From Chlorobiota bacterium (GTDB lineage Bacteria; Bacteroidota; Chlorobiia; Chlorobiales; Chlorobiaceae), in the NCBI GenBank assembly GCA_016866305.1, contig VGMX01000006.1:47166-111165 (forward strand): DNA of 64,000 nucleotides. Reading direction: 5' to 3'. Each line of letters begins with the position of its first letter. The first letter of the stretch is position 1. Position numbers and translations under genes: made by a program. Shown in pieces: positions 35,413-45,903 of the stretch. The notes under the pieces are model-generated. The model had not been told where the DNA came from. It saw nothing but the letters and a program-made list of their open reading frames with translations, and ran no database searches.

Positions 35413-38088
35413 GTGAATGTTTCGAAGTGCACCATCGGCTTTGCCACGCTTCTGTGCACGCTGTTCTGCAGCGGGCTGATGCCCTGTTCCCGTCCGGTTT
35501 CGGCCGAAGAGCGGGATTCACAGGACACCAGGCAGCCGGGAATGCTTTCCGGAACGATTTCCGGTGCACCCATTTCGTTTTCCGCACGGGACTCTCTCAT
35601 CTACCGTTTCGACCGGAAGTCCATGGAGCTTTTCGGGAAGGCACGCGTAGAGCGCGATTCCACTACAATCAGTGCCCCGAAAATTGTTGTCGATCTCGAA
35701 AGTTCGATTCTCGATGCTTTCGGTGTGCCGGATGGTTCCGGAGTGAGCCCCGATCCCGCGGTGTTCACCAACCGCGAAGGCAGCTTCACTTCCGATAAAA
35801 TCACATACGCTTTCACAACCGGCAGGGGTGAGACCACCAACATCTCCTCTCGCTCCTCCCAGGTGATATTCAGCGGCCGGAAAGTCACCCGGCTCGAAAA
35901 CGGTGAGCTGATCGTCAGGGACGGCACCTTCACCACCTGTGATGATACGGAGCCCCATTACTGGGTATCGACGGATTACATGAAGATCATTCCCGGCAGC
36001 AGAATCATCGCCCGTCCCTTCATCATGTATATCCGGCCCGAACTCTTCTCCCGGCGCCTGCCGGCCATTCCGCTGATTCCGCTTCCGTTCATGGTTTTTC
36101 CGCTGCGGGAAGGGCGCGACTCGGGGCTCCTGATCCCCCGGTTCAGCCACGACAGCGACCGGGGATATTACTTCTCTGATCTCGGCTATTTCTGGGCCAT
36201 CAACGATTATCTTGACCTTCGGATCGAAGGCGACATCGCCTTCAACGGAAGCTGGCGGCTTGGGGAGCGCTTTCGTTACAAAAGCCGGGATGCGTTTTCC
36301 GGTTTCGTGGAAGGGGAGTACGAGCGCTACTTCAAGGGAGATGCCGATGAAGCGGATTACGCCAGGTACAGCAGCTGGAGCATGCGCTTCGGGCACCACC
36401 AGGATTTCAGCCCTGCGGCAACCCTCGATCTCAACCTGCAGTTCCAGGGGGGAGACCGCAACTACGACCTGAACACCATTAACAACGAAACCGTCGTCAA
36501 TGAACAGGCGCTCTCCTATTCCTCTTTCGGCAAGACTTTCGACGACGAGAACAGCATTCTGACGGCGGGCTACCAGCGCAACGACGACCTGCGGAGCAGC
36601 GATCTCTATCAGCTCGCCGGCATCGGTTTTTACCAGAACCGTTACTATCCTTTCCGCAAGGGGAGGCTCGGTACGCTTGATGACTGGCGGGACCGTGTTT
36701 CGCTGACCTCCTCGGCCTCGCTACAGGCGTCGATCGCTTCCGACAGCGGCAACGACCTGTCACAGTATCTTGCCGATGCCGATCTGCAGGTGGGCTACTT
36801 CCATGAATTTTCCGAAAACAGCAAGGCGCTTTTCACGCAGGGAGTTTTCTTTCAGGGCAGCATGCTCGACGACGACAGCTACGGCGACCGGCGCTACGGT
36901 ATGAGGCTGCAACTGCCCTTGCGCGTGCAGTCCACACTTTTCCGTCATTTCAACGTCAATGCGGGTTTCTCTTTCAACCACTACCTTGTCGGTAACGACG
37001 TACTGAACACCTGGGATGGCGCAGGCGTCGTTACGACGGAGCGGAATGAGGATACCGGATTTTCCACCTGGAATTTCAGCGCGGATGTTTCCACCCGTCT
37101 GTACGCAAGCATGAAAACCCCTCTTCTGGAGGGACTGACCGGCCTGAAAGCCTTGCGTCATACGTTGATTCCCACCCTGTCGTACACCTTTAATCCCGAT
37201 TTTACCGATACCGGCTACGACTATTACCGCACGGTCTATGACGGCAGCGGCTATCTGCGTTACAGCCGGTTCGAGCACTCGGTCTACCAGGATATCCCCG
37301 AAGGACAGAGCACGATAGGGATCTCCCTGAAAAACCTTTTTCACGGCAAGATCAGGACCTCCACAGAGGAGGCCGGAAACGGTGAGCGAACCGTGCACCT
37401 GCTTTCGCTGACCGCCTCGACCGCCTATAATTTCGCTGCTGACGCATTCCGATGGTCACCGCTGCTCGTGACGGCGTCGAGCAGCGCCCTGTCGCCGAAT
37501 TTTCTGTTGAGCGCCGGTGCGCTTTATGATTTTTACGGTTACGATTCCGTGACGGGCGAGCGGGTCAACCGTTTTTATGCTGAGGACGGAAACGGGTTTC
37601 TGCGGTTCGTAAGCGGTTATCTGAACATGAGTCTCAATCTCGAGGGAAAGAAACGGAACGGAGATTCCGGACGGCCTCAAGCCCTCCGTGCCGAACAGGC
37701 GATATTCCGCGAGCGATTCAATGCCGGCGACTTCAGCGATATCGATTATTCGCTTCCCTGGCGGCTTCGCCTTTCGCTTTATCTGCTGTCCGACAGGACG
37801 AATCCGCTCGAAGAGGCGGAAACAACCGCGCTGCTCAACCTGTCCGCAAAAGTCGCGCTCTCCTCGAACTGGCAGGCAGGCGTCAACACCGGCTATGATA
37901 TCGAGCAGAACAAGTTCGTTTTTCCAATGCTGCAGCTCTACCGCGATCTGCACTGCTGGCAGGTCGGTTTGCAGTGGGTGCCGACCGGAGAGTACAACAG
38001 CTACTATCTTCAGATCGGGCTGAAAGCTCCCCAGCTCAAGGATATCCGGTTCAGCACGGGGGGAAATACAGGTGGATGGACCCAGTAG
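35413..38088 (+). CDS. lptD: LPS-assembly protein LptD (OstA/Imp)
   Basis: 891 residues from a GTG start with an AGAGGG site 8 bp upstream. Signal peptide (to about residue 31), then an N-terminal OstA-like jellyroll (SLIYRFDRKSMELFGKARVE, about 61-80), then a large beta-barrel with the LptD motif region YFSDLGYFWAINDYLDL. It inserts LPS into the outer leaflet together with LptE. Conserved cysteine spacing differs from E. coli, as usual outside Proteobacteria. With lpxK it confirms LPS synthesis. Confidence 0.9.
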   Translation: MNVSKCTIGFATLLCTLFCSGLMPCSRPVSAEERDSQDTRQPGMLSGTISGAPISFSARDSLIYRFDRKSMELFGKARVERDSTTISAPKIVVDLESSILDAFGVPDGSGVSPDPAVFTNREGSFTSDKITYAFTTGRGETTNISSRSSQVIFSGRKVTRLENGELIVRDGTFTTCDDTEPHYWVSTDYMKIIPGSRIIARPFIMYIRPELFSRRLPAIPLIPLPFMVFPLREGRDSGLLIPRFSHDSDRGYYFSDLGYFWAINDYLDLRIEGDIAFNGSWRLGERFRYKSRDAFSGFVEGEYERYFKGDADEADYARYSSWSMRFGHHQDFSPAATLDLNLQFQGGDRNYDLNTINNETVVNEQALSYSSFGKTFDDENSILTAGYQRNDDLRSSDLYQLAGIGFYQNRYYPFRKGRLGTLDDWRDRVSLTSSASLQASIASDSGNDLSQYLADADLQVGYFHEFSENSKALFTQGVFFQGSMLDDDSYGDRRYGMRLQLPLRVQSTLFRHFNVNAGFSFNHYLVGNDVLNTWDGAGVVTTERNEDTGFSTWNFSADVSTRLYASMKTPLLEGLTGLKALRHTLIPTLSYTFNPDFTDTGYDYYRTVYDGSGYLRYSRFEHSVYQDIPEGQSTIGISLKNLFHGKIRTSTEEAGNGERTVHLLSLTASTAYNFAADAFRWSPLLVTASSSALSPNFLLSAGALYDFYGYDSVTGERVNRFYAEDGNGFLRFVSGYLNMSLNLEGKKRNGDSGRPQALRAEQAIFRERFNAGDFSDIDYSLPWRLRLSLYLLSDRTNPLEEAETTALLNLSAKVALSSNWQAGVNTGYDIEQNKFVFPMLQLYRDLHCWQVGLQWVPTGEYNSYYLQIGLKAPQLKDIRFSTGGNTGGWTQ

Positions 38089-38095
38089 GAAGCGC

Positions 38096-38971
38096 TCAGC
38101 TGATCGAGTCGAGAATGGTTCTGAGCCGCTCGTTGAATGCTTCTGGAGCGTCGTGGTGAATGCAGTGCGAAGCTTTCGGAATGATGAAGGCGCCCGCCTG
38201 CGGAAGGAGCTGCTGGAATTCCGGAATGATCCTGTGCGGCGGCAGCGCGCTGTCTTCGGCTCCCCAGATCAGAAATGCCTGCCCCCTGTAGCGGCAGGGT
38301 TTAGCAATGTGGTCGAGCGTGAAGTCCTGGGGGCGGCGCGAGGGTGAAAGGTACGACCAGATCGCGCCCTTGTCCTGCAGAGGACGGGTGAACTGGTTGA
38401 TGAGCCTGAGATCGACGCGGCTCTGGTTGTAGTAGGTGGGCACAAGGCTCTGGCTGACCCCTACAGGGTTGGCGAATGCCGTGAAAAGCACCTCTCCGAT
38501 CATCGGCGAGCCGACCAGGCCGAAAAACACTTTCGCCATGCCGTCCATGCTGTCGCCGTAGAGCCCCGATGGATTGGCAAGCACGAGCGCCCGCACTTTT
38601 TCCGGTCTGAGGTGCGCGTAATAGATGCTTCCGGCACCTCCCATGGAATGACCCACGAGAATCACATCATCAAGTTTTTTCAGGTGCAGGAACGCCTCGA
38701 TCTGCGCGGCGAAGAGCTCGAGGCTGTAGCGGACATTGGGTTTCTGCGACTTGCCGAACCCGATGAGGTCCATGGCATAAATCTTGTGACTTCCGGTAAA
38801 CTGGGGAATATTCTCTTTCCAGTGTTCGATCATCCCGCCATAGCCGTGGATGAACAGGATCGGGGTTTTATTTCCGGCTTCGGCGCATCCGGTTTCCAGG
38901 TACCGGATTCTCGCTTCATGTTCGGGGGAAAGCTGCCACAGGAAATACTGGTCTGTCGGAGAGGTGCTCAT
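38096..38971 (-). CDS. Alpha/beta-fold hydrolase
   Basis: 291 residues. The nucleophile elbow is VGHSMGG; the oxyanion-hole segment is [13 protein letters not shown]; the acid is in [12 protein letters not shown] and the catalytic His in [13 protein letters not shown]. The substrate is unknown. It is not near bch genes, so a BchO-like role is not supported. The start is taken as MSTSPT (ATG 38971), just before the conserved region; 16 further residues are open upstream. Convergent with lptD, 8 bp apart. Confidence 0.85.
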   Translation of the reverse strand: MSTSPTDQYFLWQLSPEHEARIRYLETGCAEAGNKTPILFIHGYGGMIEHWKENIPQFTGSHKIYAMDLIGFGKSQKPNVRYSLELFAAQIEAFLHLKKLDDVILVGHSMGGAGSIYYAHLRPEKVRALVLANPSGLYGDSMDGMAKVFFGLVGSPMIGEVLFTAFANPVGVSQSLVPTYYNQSRVDLRLINQFTRPLQDKGAIWSYLSPSRRPQDFTLDHIAKPCRYRGQAFLIWGAEDSALPPHRIIPEFQQLLPQAGAFIIPKASHCIHHDAPEAFNERLRTILDSIS

Positions 38972-39100
38972 GGTTGCAATACGGAATATTTCCAGAGTGT
39001 CAACTGTTAAAATATACAATGCTACAAACTAATTATAATTCCCTGCGATTTAATACAGATCAGGCGAGTTTCTTTTCTATCCAGAACCTTTACGTTTTTT

Positions 39101-39529
39101 ATGCTTCAGGTTTCAAGAAAATTCGAATACGGGCTTCATGCGGCAGCTTATCTTGCCAAGAAAGGCTCGGGAAGGGTGGTGACCGTCAAGGAGATGGCCG
39201 ATTCCATCGGTTTTTCTCAGGAGTTTCTTTCCAAGGCCATGCAAAGCATGAAAAAAGTCGGGATAACCGAGTCCGTAAAGGGCGTGAAGGGTGGATACCG
39301 GCTTGCCAGAAAACCATCCGAGATCACCGTTGCCGATATCGGAGAGGCCATCGAGGGAAAACCGCACCTGACCCGCTGTGCTGTCAGGCTCAGCAGTTGC
39401 GAGATTGCCGACAACTGCGGTTACCGTGGCTACATGAACAACCTTCAGGCGCGGATTCAGGCGCTCATGGCTTCCACGACCATTGCCGACCTGCTTCGGC
39501 AGCAGGATGAGGAGCCCTCTTCGGAGTGA
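39101..39529 (+). CDS. Rrf2-family transcription regulator (IscR-like cysteines)
   Basis: 142 residues. Rrf2 winged helix: VSRKFEYGLHAAAYLAKK, with GVKGGYRLARKPSEITVADI as wing. Three cysteines (RCAVRLSSCEIADNCGYRG, spacing x6, x5) match the [2Fe-2S]-binding positions of IscR/NsrR regulators. It probably senses Fe-S status, NO or a sulfur signal. It stands alone before uvrA, with no isc/suf genes nearby. Confidence 0.88.
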   Translation: MLQVSRKFEYGLHAAAYLAKKGSGRVVTVKEMADSIGFSQEFLSKAMQSMKKVGITESVKGVKGGYRLARKPSEITVADIGEAIEGKPHLTRCAVRLSSCEIADNCGYRGYMNNLQARIQALMASTTIADLLRQQDEEPSSE

Positions 39530-39609
39530 CAGGCAATACCGGATGATTTCCCGTTATTTCCGGTTTCCGGGTTGTATATTGCCGGACTCTTGTCAATGAA
39601 TGTCCCGAT

Positions 39610-42474
39610 ATGATAATGGCCAGTTCCGCTGCAACGGACAGGGTTCAGGGCGCAGTGGCCCTTCCCGATATCGTACTCAGGGGTGTACGTACCCACAACC
39701 TCAAGAATATCTCCGTCAGCATTCCGCGGAACCGTTTTGTGGTGCTGACCGGCGTGAGCGGTTCAGGCAAGTCGAGCCTCGCGTTCGATACACTCTACGC
39801 CGAAGGACACCGCCGTTATGTGGAGTCGCTTTCGGCTTACGTCCGCCAGTTTCTCGAACGGATGCCCAAGCCCGATATCGAGATTGTCGAGGGGATTGCT
39901 CCGGCAATCGCAATCGAACAGAAAACCATTCCGAAAAACCCCCGATCGACGGTCGGTACGGTATCGGAAATCTATGACTACCTCCGGCTGCTCTATGCCC
40001 GGATCGGCAAGATCTACTCCAGCGATACCAGCGAGCTGGTGCTGAAGCATACTCCCGAGGACGTAAGCTACCAGGCGCGTTTTTTCGACGAGGGCACCCG
40101 CTTTTATGTTGCGTTTCCGTTTCCCTGCCACAAGGACGCCGCGTTGCATGAATGTACTGCGCCGGCTGAGATTGCCAATCTCCTGAAGAAGGGTTTTTTC
40201 CGGATCATCGAAGGCGAGAGCGTTCTCGACCTCAACGAGGAGCCGGTCTGCATGCGTTTCGGCAAAATGGGACGCGAGGAGCTTTCGGGACTTCTTGTGC
40301 TTGTAGACCGCTTTGTGGCTCGCCAGGATGAGAAGGTGTACGGCAGGATAGAACAGGCGGCCGAGGTTGCGTTCAGCGAATCGGGCGGGTACGCCGTGCT
40401 GAAGGTTGCCGGCGGCAGAATATTCCGGTTCAGCGACCGTTTCGAGTTGAACGGCATTGAGTATCAGGAGCCTTCGCCGCAGCTGTTCGCCTTCAATTCG
40501 CCGATCGGGGCGTGCACGAAGTGCCAGGGGTTCGGCCGAATAGCAGGCATCGACGAGGATGCCGTCATTCCCGACAAGTCCCTGAGCATTGCCGAAGGAG
40601 CGATCGTCTGCTGGAATTCCGAGAAATACTGCTGGAACTGGAAACGTCTGATGACGGCGGCCAAAAAGGTCGGTATTCCGGTTGACGTTCCCTATGAGAA
40701 ACTTTCCCATCTGCACAAGGAGATGATCTGGAAGGGTGTTTCCGGCCAGGAGGAGCGGTACGACGGCATCTGGCCGTTTTTTGCGGAAATCGAGAAGGAT
40801 GCAGGTTACAAGATGCACTACCGGGTGTTCCTGAGCCGGTATCGTGGCTATGCCACCTGTCCGGAGTGCGAGGGGAGCCGCCTCAATCCTGAAGCTCGTC
40901 TGGTCAGGATTTCGGGCCGTCATATCGGCGAGGTCACGCGCATGAACATCGGCGAAGCCTATGCATTCTTCACCACGCTCGACATTTCACCTTTTGACCG
41001 CAAGGTTGCAGAATCCGTGCTCGAGGAGATCGTCAAACGGCTGAGCTATCTGCTTGAGGTAGGTCTCGGCTATCTCTCGCTCGACCGGCTCACCCACTCG
41101 CTCAGCGGGGGTGAGTTCCAGCGCATCAACCTTTCCACCTCCATCGGATCACCGCTCGTGGGTGCGATCTACATTCTTGACGAGCCGAGCATCGGACTGC
41201 ACCAGAGCGATTCGGCAAGGCTGATTCGTCTGCTCAGGAAACTGCGTGATCTCGGCAATACCGTAGTGGTAGTCGAGCACGACCGGGAAATCATCGAGGC
41301 TGCGGACGTGGTGATCGACCTGGGCCCCCGGGCGGGACGGCTCGGAGGCGAGGTGGTGTTCCACGGCACCATTGCAGAGATGAGGGCCACGGGAACCTCC
41401 CTGACTGCGGACTACCTCGGCGGCAGAAAGTGCATCGCCGTGCCTGGGAATCGCAGGACCCCTGATTTTTCGCAGGCTCTTGAAATACGGGGCGCGATGC
41501 AGAACAATCTGAAGAACATCAATGTGCGCTTTCCTCTCGGAGTCATGACCTGCGTGACCGGCGTAAGCGGTTCGGGTAAGTCCACGCTGGTCAACGACAT
41601 CCTTAAAAACGGCATTCTGCGTGAAAAAGAGGGAACCAGGGAAAAGGTGGGTACTCACCGTTCGATATCGGGGGCAGGCCTTATCGACCGCGTGGAGCAT
41701 GTGGACCAGTCGCCCATAGGCAGGTCGAGCCGCAGCAATCCTGCGACCTACATGAAGGTTTTCGACGATATCCGGGCTCTCTTCTCCCAGACAAGAGAGG
41801 CAAGGGCAAGAGGGTGGAAAGCCGGTTATTTCTCCTTCAACATTCCGGGAGGGCGGTGTGAAAGCTGTGCGGGCGAGGGGAGCGTGAAGATCGAAATGCA
41901 GTTCCTTGCCGATATCGAGGCGATCTGCGAGGAGTGCAACGGGTTGCGCTACAAGCCGGAAACCCTCGAAATCAGGTACAACGGACTTTCCATAGCCGAG
42001 GTGCTCGATCTGACGGTGAGCGAGGCGATCGTGTTTTTTCGGAGTGACCGGGCAATCGTGCGAAAACTGCAGGTGCTCGATGAGGTGGGGCTCGGCTATA
42101 TCCGGCTCGGGCAGTCTTCCAGCACACTTTCGGGCGGCGAAGCGCAACGCCTGAAGCTTGCCGGCTTCATTGCCCGCGCAGATATCGAGCACACGCTTTT
42201 CCTGTTCGACGAGCCCACAACCGGCCTGCATTTCGAGGATATCAGCAAGCTGATACGCTGTTTCGAAAAGCTGCTCGAGCAGAAGAACACGCTGGTTGTC
42301 ATCGAGCACAATCCCGATATCATCAAGCAGGCCGACTGGATTATCGATCTCGGCCCCGGAGCAGGCGATAACGGAGGTTCGCTGGTGGCCGAAGGAACTC
42401 CTGAAACCGTTGCTGCATCGGAAGCTTCACTGACCGGTCGCTATCTCGCGGAGTACCTGAGAGCGGGGGGCTGA
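39610..42474 (+). CDS. uvrA: Excinuclease ABC subunit A
   Basis: 954 residues, normal length. Two ABC ATPase modules: Walker A GVSGSGKSSL near residue 48 and GVSGSGKSTL near residue 654; signatures LSGGEFQRINL and LSGGEAQRLKL; Walker B YILDEPSIGLH and FLFDEPTTGLH. Two zinc modules are visible: CTKCQGFG with CPECEGS, and CESCAGEG with CEECNGLRY. It recognises DNA damage in nucleotide excision repair. A second ATG lies 6 bp inside the start. Confidence 0.95.
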   Translation: MIMASSAATDRVQGAVALPDIVLRGVRTHNLKNISVSIPRNRFVVLTGVSGSGKSSLAFDTLYAEGHRRYVESLSAYVRQFLERMPKPDIEIVEGIAPAIAIEQKTIPKNPRSTVGTVSEIYDYLRLLYARIGKIYSSDTSELVLKHTPEDVSYQARFFDEGTRFYVAFPFPCHKDAALHECTAPAEIANLLKKGFFRIIEGESVLDLNEEPVCMRFGKMGREELSGLLVLVDRFVARQDEKVYGRIEQAAEVAFSESGGYAVLKVAGGRIFRFSDRFELNGIEYQEPSPQLFAFNSPIGACTKCQGFGRIAGIDEDAVIPDKSLSIAEGAIVCWNSEKYCWNWKRLMTAAKKVGIPVDVPYEKLSHLHKEMIWKGVSGQEERYDGIWPFFAEIEKDAGYKMHYRVFLSRYRGYATCPECEGSRLNPEARLVRISGRHIGEVTRMNIGEAYAFFTTLDISPFDRKVAESVLEEIVKRLSYLLEVGLGYLSLDRLTHSLSGGEFQRINLSTSIGSPLVGAIYILDEPSIGLHQSDSARLIRLLRKLRDLGNTVVVVEHDREIIEAADVVIDLGPRAGRLGGEVVFHGTIAEMRATGTSLTADYLGGRKCIAVPGNRRTPDFSQALEIRGAMQNNLKNINVRFPLGVMTCVTGVSGSGKSTLVNDILKNGILREKEGTREKVGTHRSISGAGLIDRVEHVDQSPIGRSSRSNPATYMKVFDDIRALFSQTREARARGWKAGYFSFNIPGGRCESCAGEGSVKIEMQFLADIEAICEECNGLRYKPETLEIRYNGLSIAEVLDLTVSEAIVFFRSDRAIVRKLQVLDEVGLGYIRLGQSSSTLSGGEAQRLKLAGFIARADIEHTLFLFDEPTTGLHFEDISKLIRCFEKLLEQKNTLVVIEHNPDIIKQADWIIDLGPGAGDNGGSLVAEGTPETVAASEASLTGRYLAEYLRAGG

Positions 42475-42484
42475 ATTGCGGTTT

Positions 42485-42772
42485 TCAGGCGATGGGATCG
42501 TCCTCGATCGCTCCGCCGTGCAGGCGGATGTGGGGGAAGTGCGACTCGGATGTCCGTTCGACCCATACCGATCCTCCCTTGTGCCGTAGGGCTTCGTTTT
42601 CCGTCACCGATACCCTGTTTGAGGCGAGTGCGGCGATTTCTCCGAGAATGGCTGCATGCTGCCGGTCTTCGGCTGTAGCCGTATCATCACGCATTTTGGA
42701 GTTCAGGCTCGCAAGTTTTTCCATGGCAATCTTGCCGATGGTGCAGAGGAGTTCTGTATCCATTGATTTCAT
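42485..42772 (-). CDS. Hypothetical protein, 95 residues
   Basis: I do not recognise a family. The part from MKSMDTELLCTIGKIAMEKL onward is helix-rich, charged and looks like real coding sequence; the end is acidic. The open frame reaches up to 42883, but that start would lie inside the CIRCE operator, so ATG 42772 or 42763 is preferred. It is convergent with uvrA (10 bp between stops) and divergent from groES. Confidence 0.55.
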   Translation of the reverse strand: MKSMDTELLCTIGKIAMEKLASLNSKMRDDTATAEDRQHAAILGEIAALASNRVSVTENEALRHKGGSVWVERTSESHFPHIRLHGGAIEDDPIA

Positions 42773-42877
42773 AAGATCATAAGTAAAACTGTCGCCGGGA
42801 ATCGTTTTTTTCCTCACTGCATGGTACAGAAACAGTTTGGAGAGGGAAAATTTTTTTTTATAATTCAGGTGTTCTTT

Positions 42878-42904
42878 TAGCACTCTGCCAGGTTGAGTGC
42901 TAAA
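42878..42904. promoter_or_regulatory. CIRCE operator of groESL
   Basis: TTAGCACTC-N9-GAGTGCTAA, a perfect match to the CIRCE consensus, 69 bp before groES. It is bound by the heat-shock repressor HrcA, so groESL is expected to be HrcA-controlled. Confidence 0.97.
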
Positions 42905-42973
42905 GGATTGATTTCAAGCTGCTGCTCACTGGCAGTATCGTTTTCTTAACGCAAACACAAACAAGATAAGACA

Positions 42974-43261
42974 ATGAACTTGAAACCCTTAGCTGATCGG
43001 GTTATTGTGAAGCCGGCTCCGGCAGAAGAAAAAACCAAAGGCGGCCTTTTCATTCCCGATACCGGTAAAGAAAAACCGCAGTATGGTGAAGTTGTGGCTG
43101 TCGGCCCCGGCAAAGTCGCCGATAACGGTCAGGTGGTCGACATGCAGGTAACAGTCGGACAGAAAGTGCTCTACGGCAAGTATTCCGGCACCGAAGTGAA
43201 TGTTGAGGGAGAGGATTACCTGATCATGCGCGAATCCGACATCTTCGCCATTCTCGACTGA
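42974..43261 (+). CDS. groES: Co-chaperonin GroES
   Basis: 95 residues: [19 protein letters not shown] opening, the mobile loop [16 protein letters not shown], and the C-terminal [13 protein letters not shown]. The normal 10 kDa lid of the GroEL chamber. groEL follows after 50 bp; both lie behind the CIRCE element. Confidence 0.98.
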   Translation: MNLKPLADRVIVKPAPAEEKTKGGLFIPDTGKEKPQYGEVVAVGPGKVADNGQVVDMQVTVGQKVLYGKYSGTEVNVEGEDYLIMRESDIFAILD

Positions 43262-43311
43262 GCTGTTGACAAGAACCATTTACTAACCATTTCAAGAAGG
43301 AACGCTTTACA

Positions 43312-44955
43312 ATGACTGCTAAAGATATTCTCTTTGATGCCGACGCCCGCGCCAAACTCAAAGTCGGTGTAGACAAACTGGCGAACGCCGTGAAAGTCAC
43401 CCTCGGCCCTGCCGGACGCAATGTGCTGATCGACAAGAAATTCGGTGCCCCCACCTCAACCAAGGACGGTGTGACCGTCGCCAAGGAGATCGAGCTTGCC
43501 GATGCCGTCGAAAACATGGGCGCACAGATGGTTCGCGAGGTCGCTTCGAAAACCAGCGATGTAGCCGGTGACGGCACCACCACCGCAACCGTGCTCGCAC
43601 AGGCTATCTACCGCGAAGGCCTGAAAAACGTCGCCGCAGGCGCACGCCCGATCGACCTGAAAAGAGGCATCGACCGCGCCGTGAAAGAGGTTGTCGCCGA
43701 ACTGCGCAACATCAGCCGCAGCATTTCCGGCAAGAAGGAGATCGCCCAGGTCGGCACTATCTCTGCCAACAACGATCCTGAAATCGGCGAGCTGATTGCC
43801 GAAGCCATGGACAAGGTCGGCAAGGACGGCGTCATCACTGTCGAAGAAGCCAAAGGCATGGACACCGAACTGAAGGTCGTCGAGGGCATGCAGTTCGACC
43901 GCGGTTACCTCTCTCCGTATTTCGTTACCAATCCCGAAACCATGGAAGCCGAGCTCGAAGATCCGCTCATTCTCATCCACGACAAGAAGATCGGCAATAT
44001 GAAAGAGCTGCTTCCGATCCTCGAAAAATCGGCACAGTCCGGTCGTCCGCTGCTCATCATCGCAGAAGACATCGAAGGCGAAGCGCTTGCGACCCTCGTG
44101 GTCAACAAGCTCCGCGGCACCCTGAAAGTCTGTGCCGTCAAGGCCCCTGGCTTCGGTGACCGCCGCAAGGCAATGCTCGAGGACATCGCCATCCTCACCG
44201 GAGGCACCGTTATCTCCGAAGAGAAAGGCTACAAACTTGAAAACGCCACTCTTGCCTATCTTGGTCAGGCCGGTCGCGTCAACATCGACAAGGACAACAC
44301 CACCGTCGTCGAAGGCAAAGGCACCCAGGAAGACATCAAGGCCCGTATCAACGAGATCAAGGGTCAGATCGAAAAATCAACTTCCGATTACGACACCGAA
44401 AAGCTGCAGGAACGTCTTGCGAAGCTCTCCGGCGGCGTTGCCGTTCTCAACATCGGCGCATCGACCGAAGTCGAAATGAAAGAGAAGAAAGCCCGCGTCG
44501 AGGATGCCCTGCATGCAACCCGCGCAGCAGTCCAGGAAGGCATCGTGGTAGGCGGCGGCGTCGCCCTTCTGCGTGCTGCCAAAGGCCTTGCCAATGCCGT
44601 TGCGGACAACGAGGATCAGAAGACCGGTATTGACATCATCCGCCGCGCTCTCGAAGAGCCGCTCCGTCAGATCGTAGCCAACACCGGCACAACCGACGGT
44701 GCTGTCGTGCTCGAGAAAGTCAAGGCAGGTGAAGGCGATTACGGCTTCAACGCACGCACCGAGCAGTACGAGAATCTCGTCGAGGCAGGCGTGGTCGATC
44801 CCACCAAGGTGACCCGCAGTGCGCTCGAGAACGCCGCATCGGTTGCCAGCATCCTGCTCACCACCGAGGCAGCCATTACCGACATCAAGGAAGAAAAAGC
44901 TGAGATGCCGGCAATGCCTCCGGGCGGCATGGGTGGCATGGGCGGCATGTACTGA
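43312..44955 (+). CDS. groEL: Chaperonin GroEL
   Basis: 547 residues. ATP-binding [14 protein letters not shown] and [14 protein letters not shown], apical domain, and the C-terminal [10 protein letters not shown] tail are all standard. A hairpin terminator follows 27 bp after the stop. Confidence 0.98.
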   Translation: MTAKDILFDADARAKLKVGVDKLANAVKVTLGPAGRNVLIDKKFGAPTSTKDGVTVAKEIELADAVENMGAQMVREVASKTSDVAGDGTTTATVLAQAIYREGLKNVAAGARPIDLKRGIDRAVKEVVAELRNISRSISGKKEIAQVGTISANNDPEIGELIAEAMDKVGKDGVITVEEAKGMDTELKVVEGMQFDRGYLSPYFVTNPETMEAELEDPLILIHDKKIGNMKELLPILEKSAQSGRPLLIIAEDIEGEALATLVVNKLRGTLKVCAVKAPGFGDRRKAMLEDIAILTGGTVISEEKGYKLENATLAYLGQAGRVNIDKDNTTVVEGKGTQEDIKARINEIKGQIEKSTSDYDTEKLQERLAKLSGGVAVLNIGASTEVEMKEKKARVEDALHATRAAVQEGIVVGGGVALLRAAKGLANAVADNEDQKTGIDIIRRALEEPLRQIVANTGTTDGAVVLEKVKAGEGDYGFNARTEQYENLVEAGVVDPTKVTRSALENAASVASILLTTEAAITDIKEEKAEMPAMPPGGMGGMGGMY

Positions 44956-44982
44956 TTCCGTTCGACGGCCATATTCTTGCCA

Positions 44983-45016
44983 AGCCATCCCGGAGCCTGT
45001 CCGGGGTGGCTTTTTT
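44983..45016 (+). terminator. Terminator of groESL
   Basis: Stem AGCCATCCCGGA / TCCGGGGTGGCT with a short loop and a run of six T. Confidence 0.88.
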
Positions 45017-45091
45017 ATGCCCGGACGCACGATTAAAACCGGAGAATTCCATACCTTTACAGAAAACTTTTCCAACTGTAGCCACTCGGAC

Positions 45092-45772
45092 ATGAAAGCC
45101 GTCATCCTCATCAGCGGGGGCATGGACAGTCTCGTAACTACGGCGATAGCCGCCGATGAGGGGTTTGACCTTGCCGCCATGCATGTCAATTACGGGCAGA
45201 GAACCTCACAGAAGGAACTTGACTGTTTCCGCCTTGTCTCTGCTCATTACGGCATTGCCGAGCGGCTGGAGATCGATGCGGGTTATCTGGCATCGATTGG
45301 CGGTTCGTCGCTGACAGACCCGTTCATGCCGGTCGGGGGGGCCGATCTGCAGGGTAGCGCCATTCCAACGAGCTACGTGCCGTTCCGCAATGCGGGTTTT
45401 CTCTCCATGGCCGTCAGCTGGGCCGAAGTGATCGGTGCGGAACGGATATTCATCGGTGCGGTCGAGGAGGATTCGTCAGGCTATCCGGACTGCCGCAAGG
45501 CGTTCTATGACGCATTCAACACCGTTATCGAGCTCGGTACGAAGCCCGATACCTCGATCCGCATCGAAACCCCGCTCATCGCCATGCAGAAGTGCGATAT
45601 CGTGCTGCGCGGGATGGAGCTTGACGTGCCTTTTGCCTACAGCTGGTCGTGTTACAAGAACGAGGGGAAGGCATGCGGACTCTGCGACAGCTGCGCCAGA
45701 CGGCTCAGGGCGTTTGAACTGACCGGACTGCGCGATCCGATTGATTATGAGGTGAGGCCGAAGTATATTTAA
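45092..45772 (+). CDS. queC: 7-cyano-7-deazaguanine synthase
   Basis: QueC makes preQ0 from 7-carboxy-7-deazaguanine, ammonia and ATP, for queuosine. 226 residues. The PP-loop is [12 protein letters not shown]; the [13 protein letters not shown] and [10 protein letters not shown] blocks and the C-terminal zinc site [15 protein letters not shown] (four cysteines) are complete. The start is ATG 45092. queA, a later step, lies at 56.9 kb. Confidence 0.96.
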   Translation: MKAVILISGGMDSLVTTAIAADEGFDLAAMHVNYGQRTSQKELDCFRLVSAHYGIAERLEIDAGYLASIGGSSLTDPFMPVGGADLQGSAIPTSYVPFRNAGFLSMAVSWAEVIGAERIFIGAVEEDSSGYPDCRKAFYDAFNTVIELGTKPDTSIRIETPLIAMQKCDIVLRGMELDVPFAYSWSCYKNEGKACGLCDSCARRLRAFELTGLRDPIDYEVRPKYI

Positions 45773-45779
45773 GGACATC

Positions 45780-45817
45780 AGCGGTGAGTAGTCGGTAGGC
45801 AGTGAGCGGTGAGTAGT
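45780..45817. repeat. Short GGTGAGTAGT direct repeats
   Basis: AGCGGTGAGTAGT occurs twice (45780-45792 and 45805-45817), separated by related G/T-rich sequence, directly after queC. It looks like a small dispersed or tandem repeat; no function is evident. Confidence 0.6.
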
Positions 45818-45903
45818 GGGCAGGGAGAATGAGGGAGGTGAGTTGTTTGGGTCTTTTTCGTCCTTTATGTTCTTTTTTTTAAGAATTACCAGTTACAATT
45901 TTC

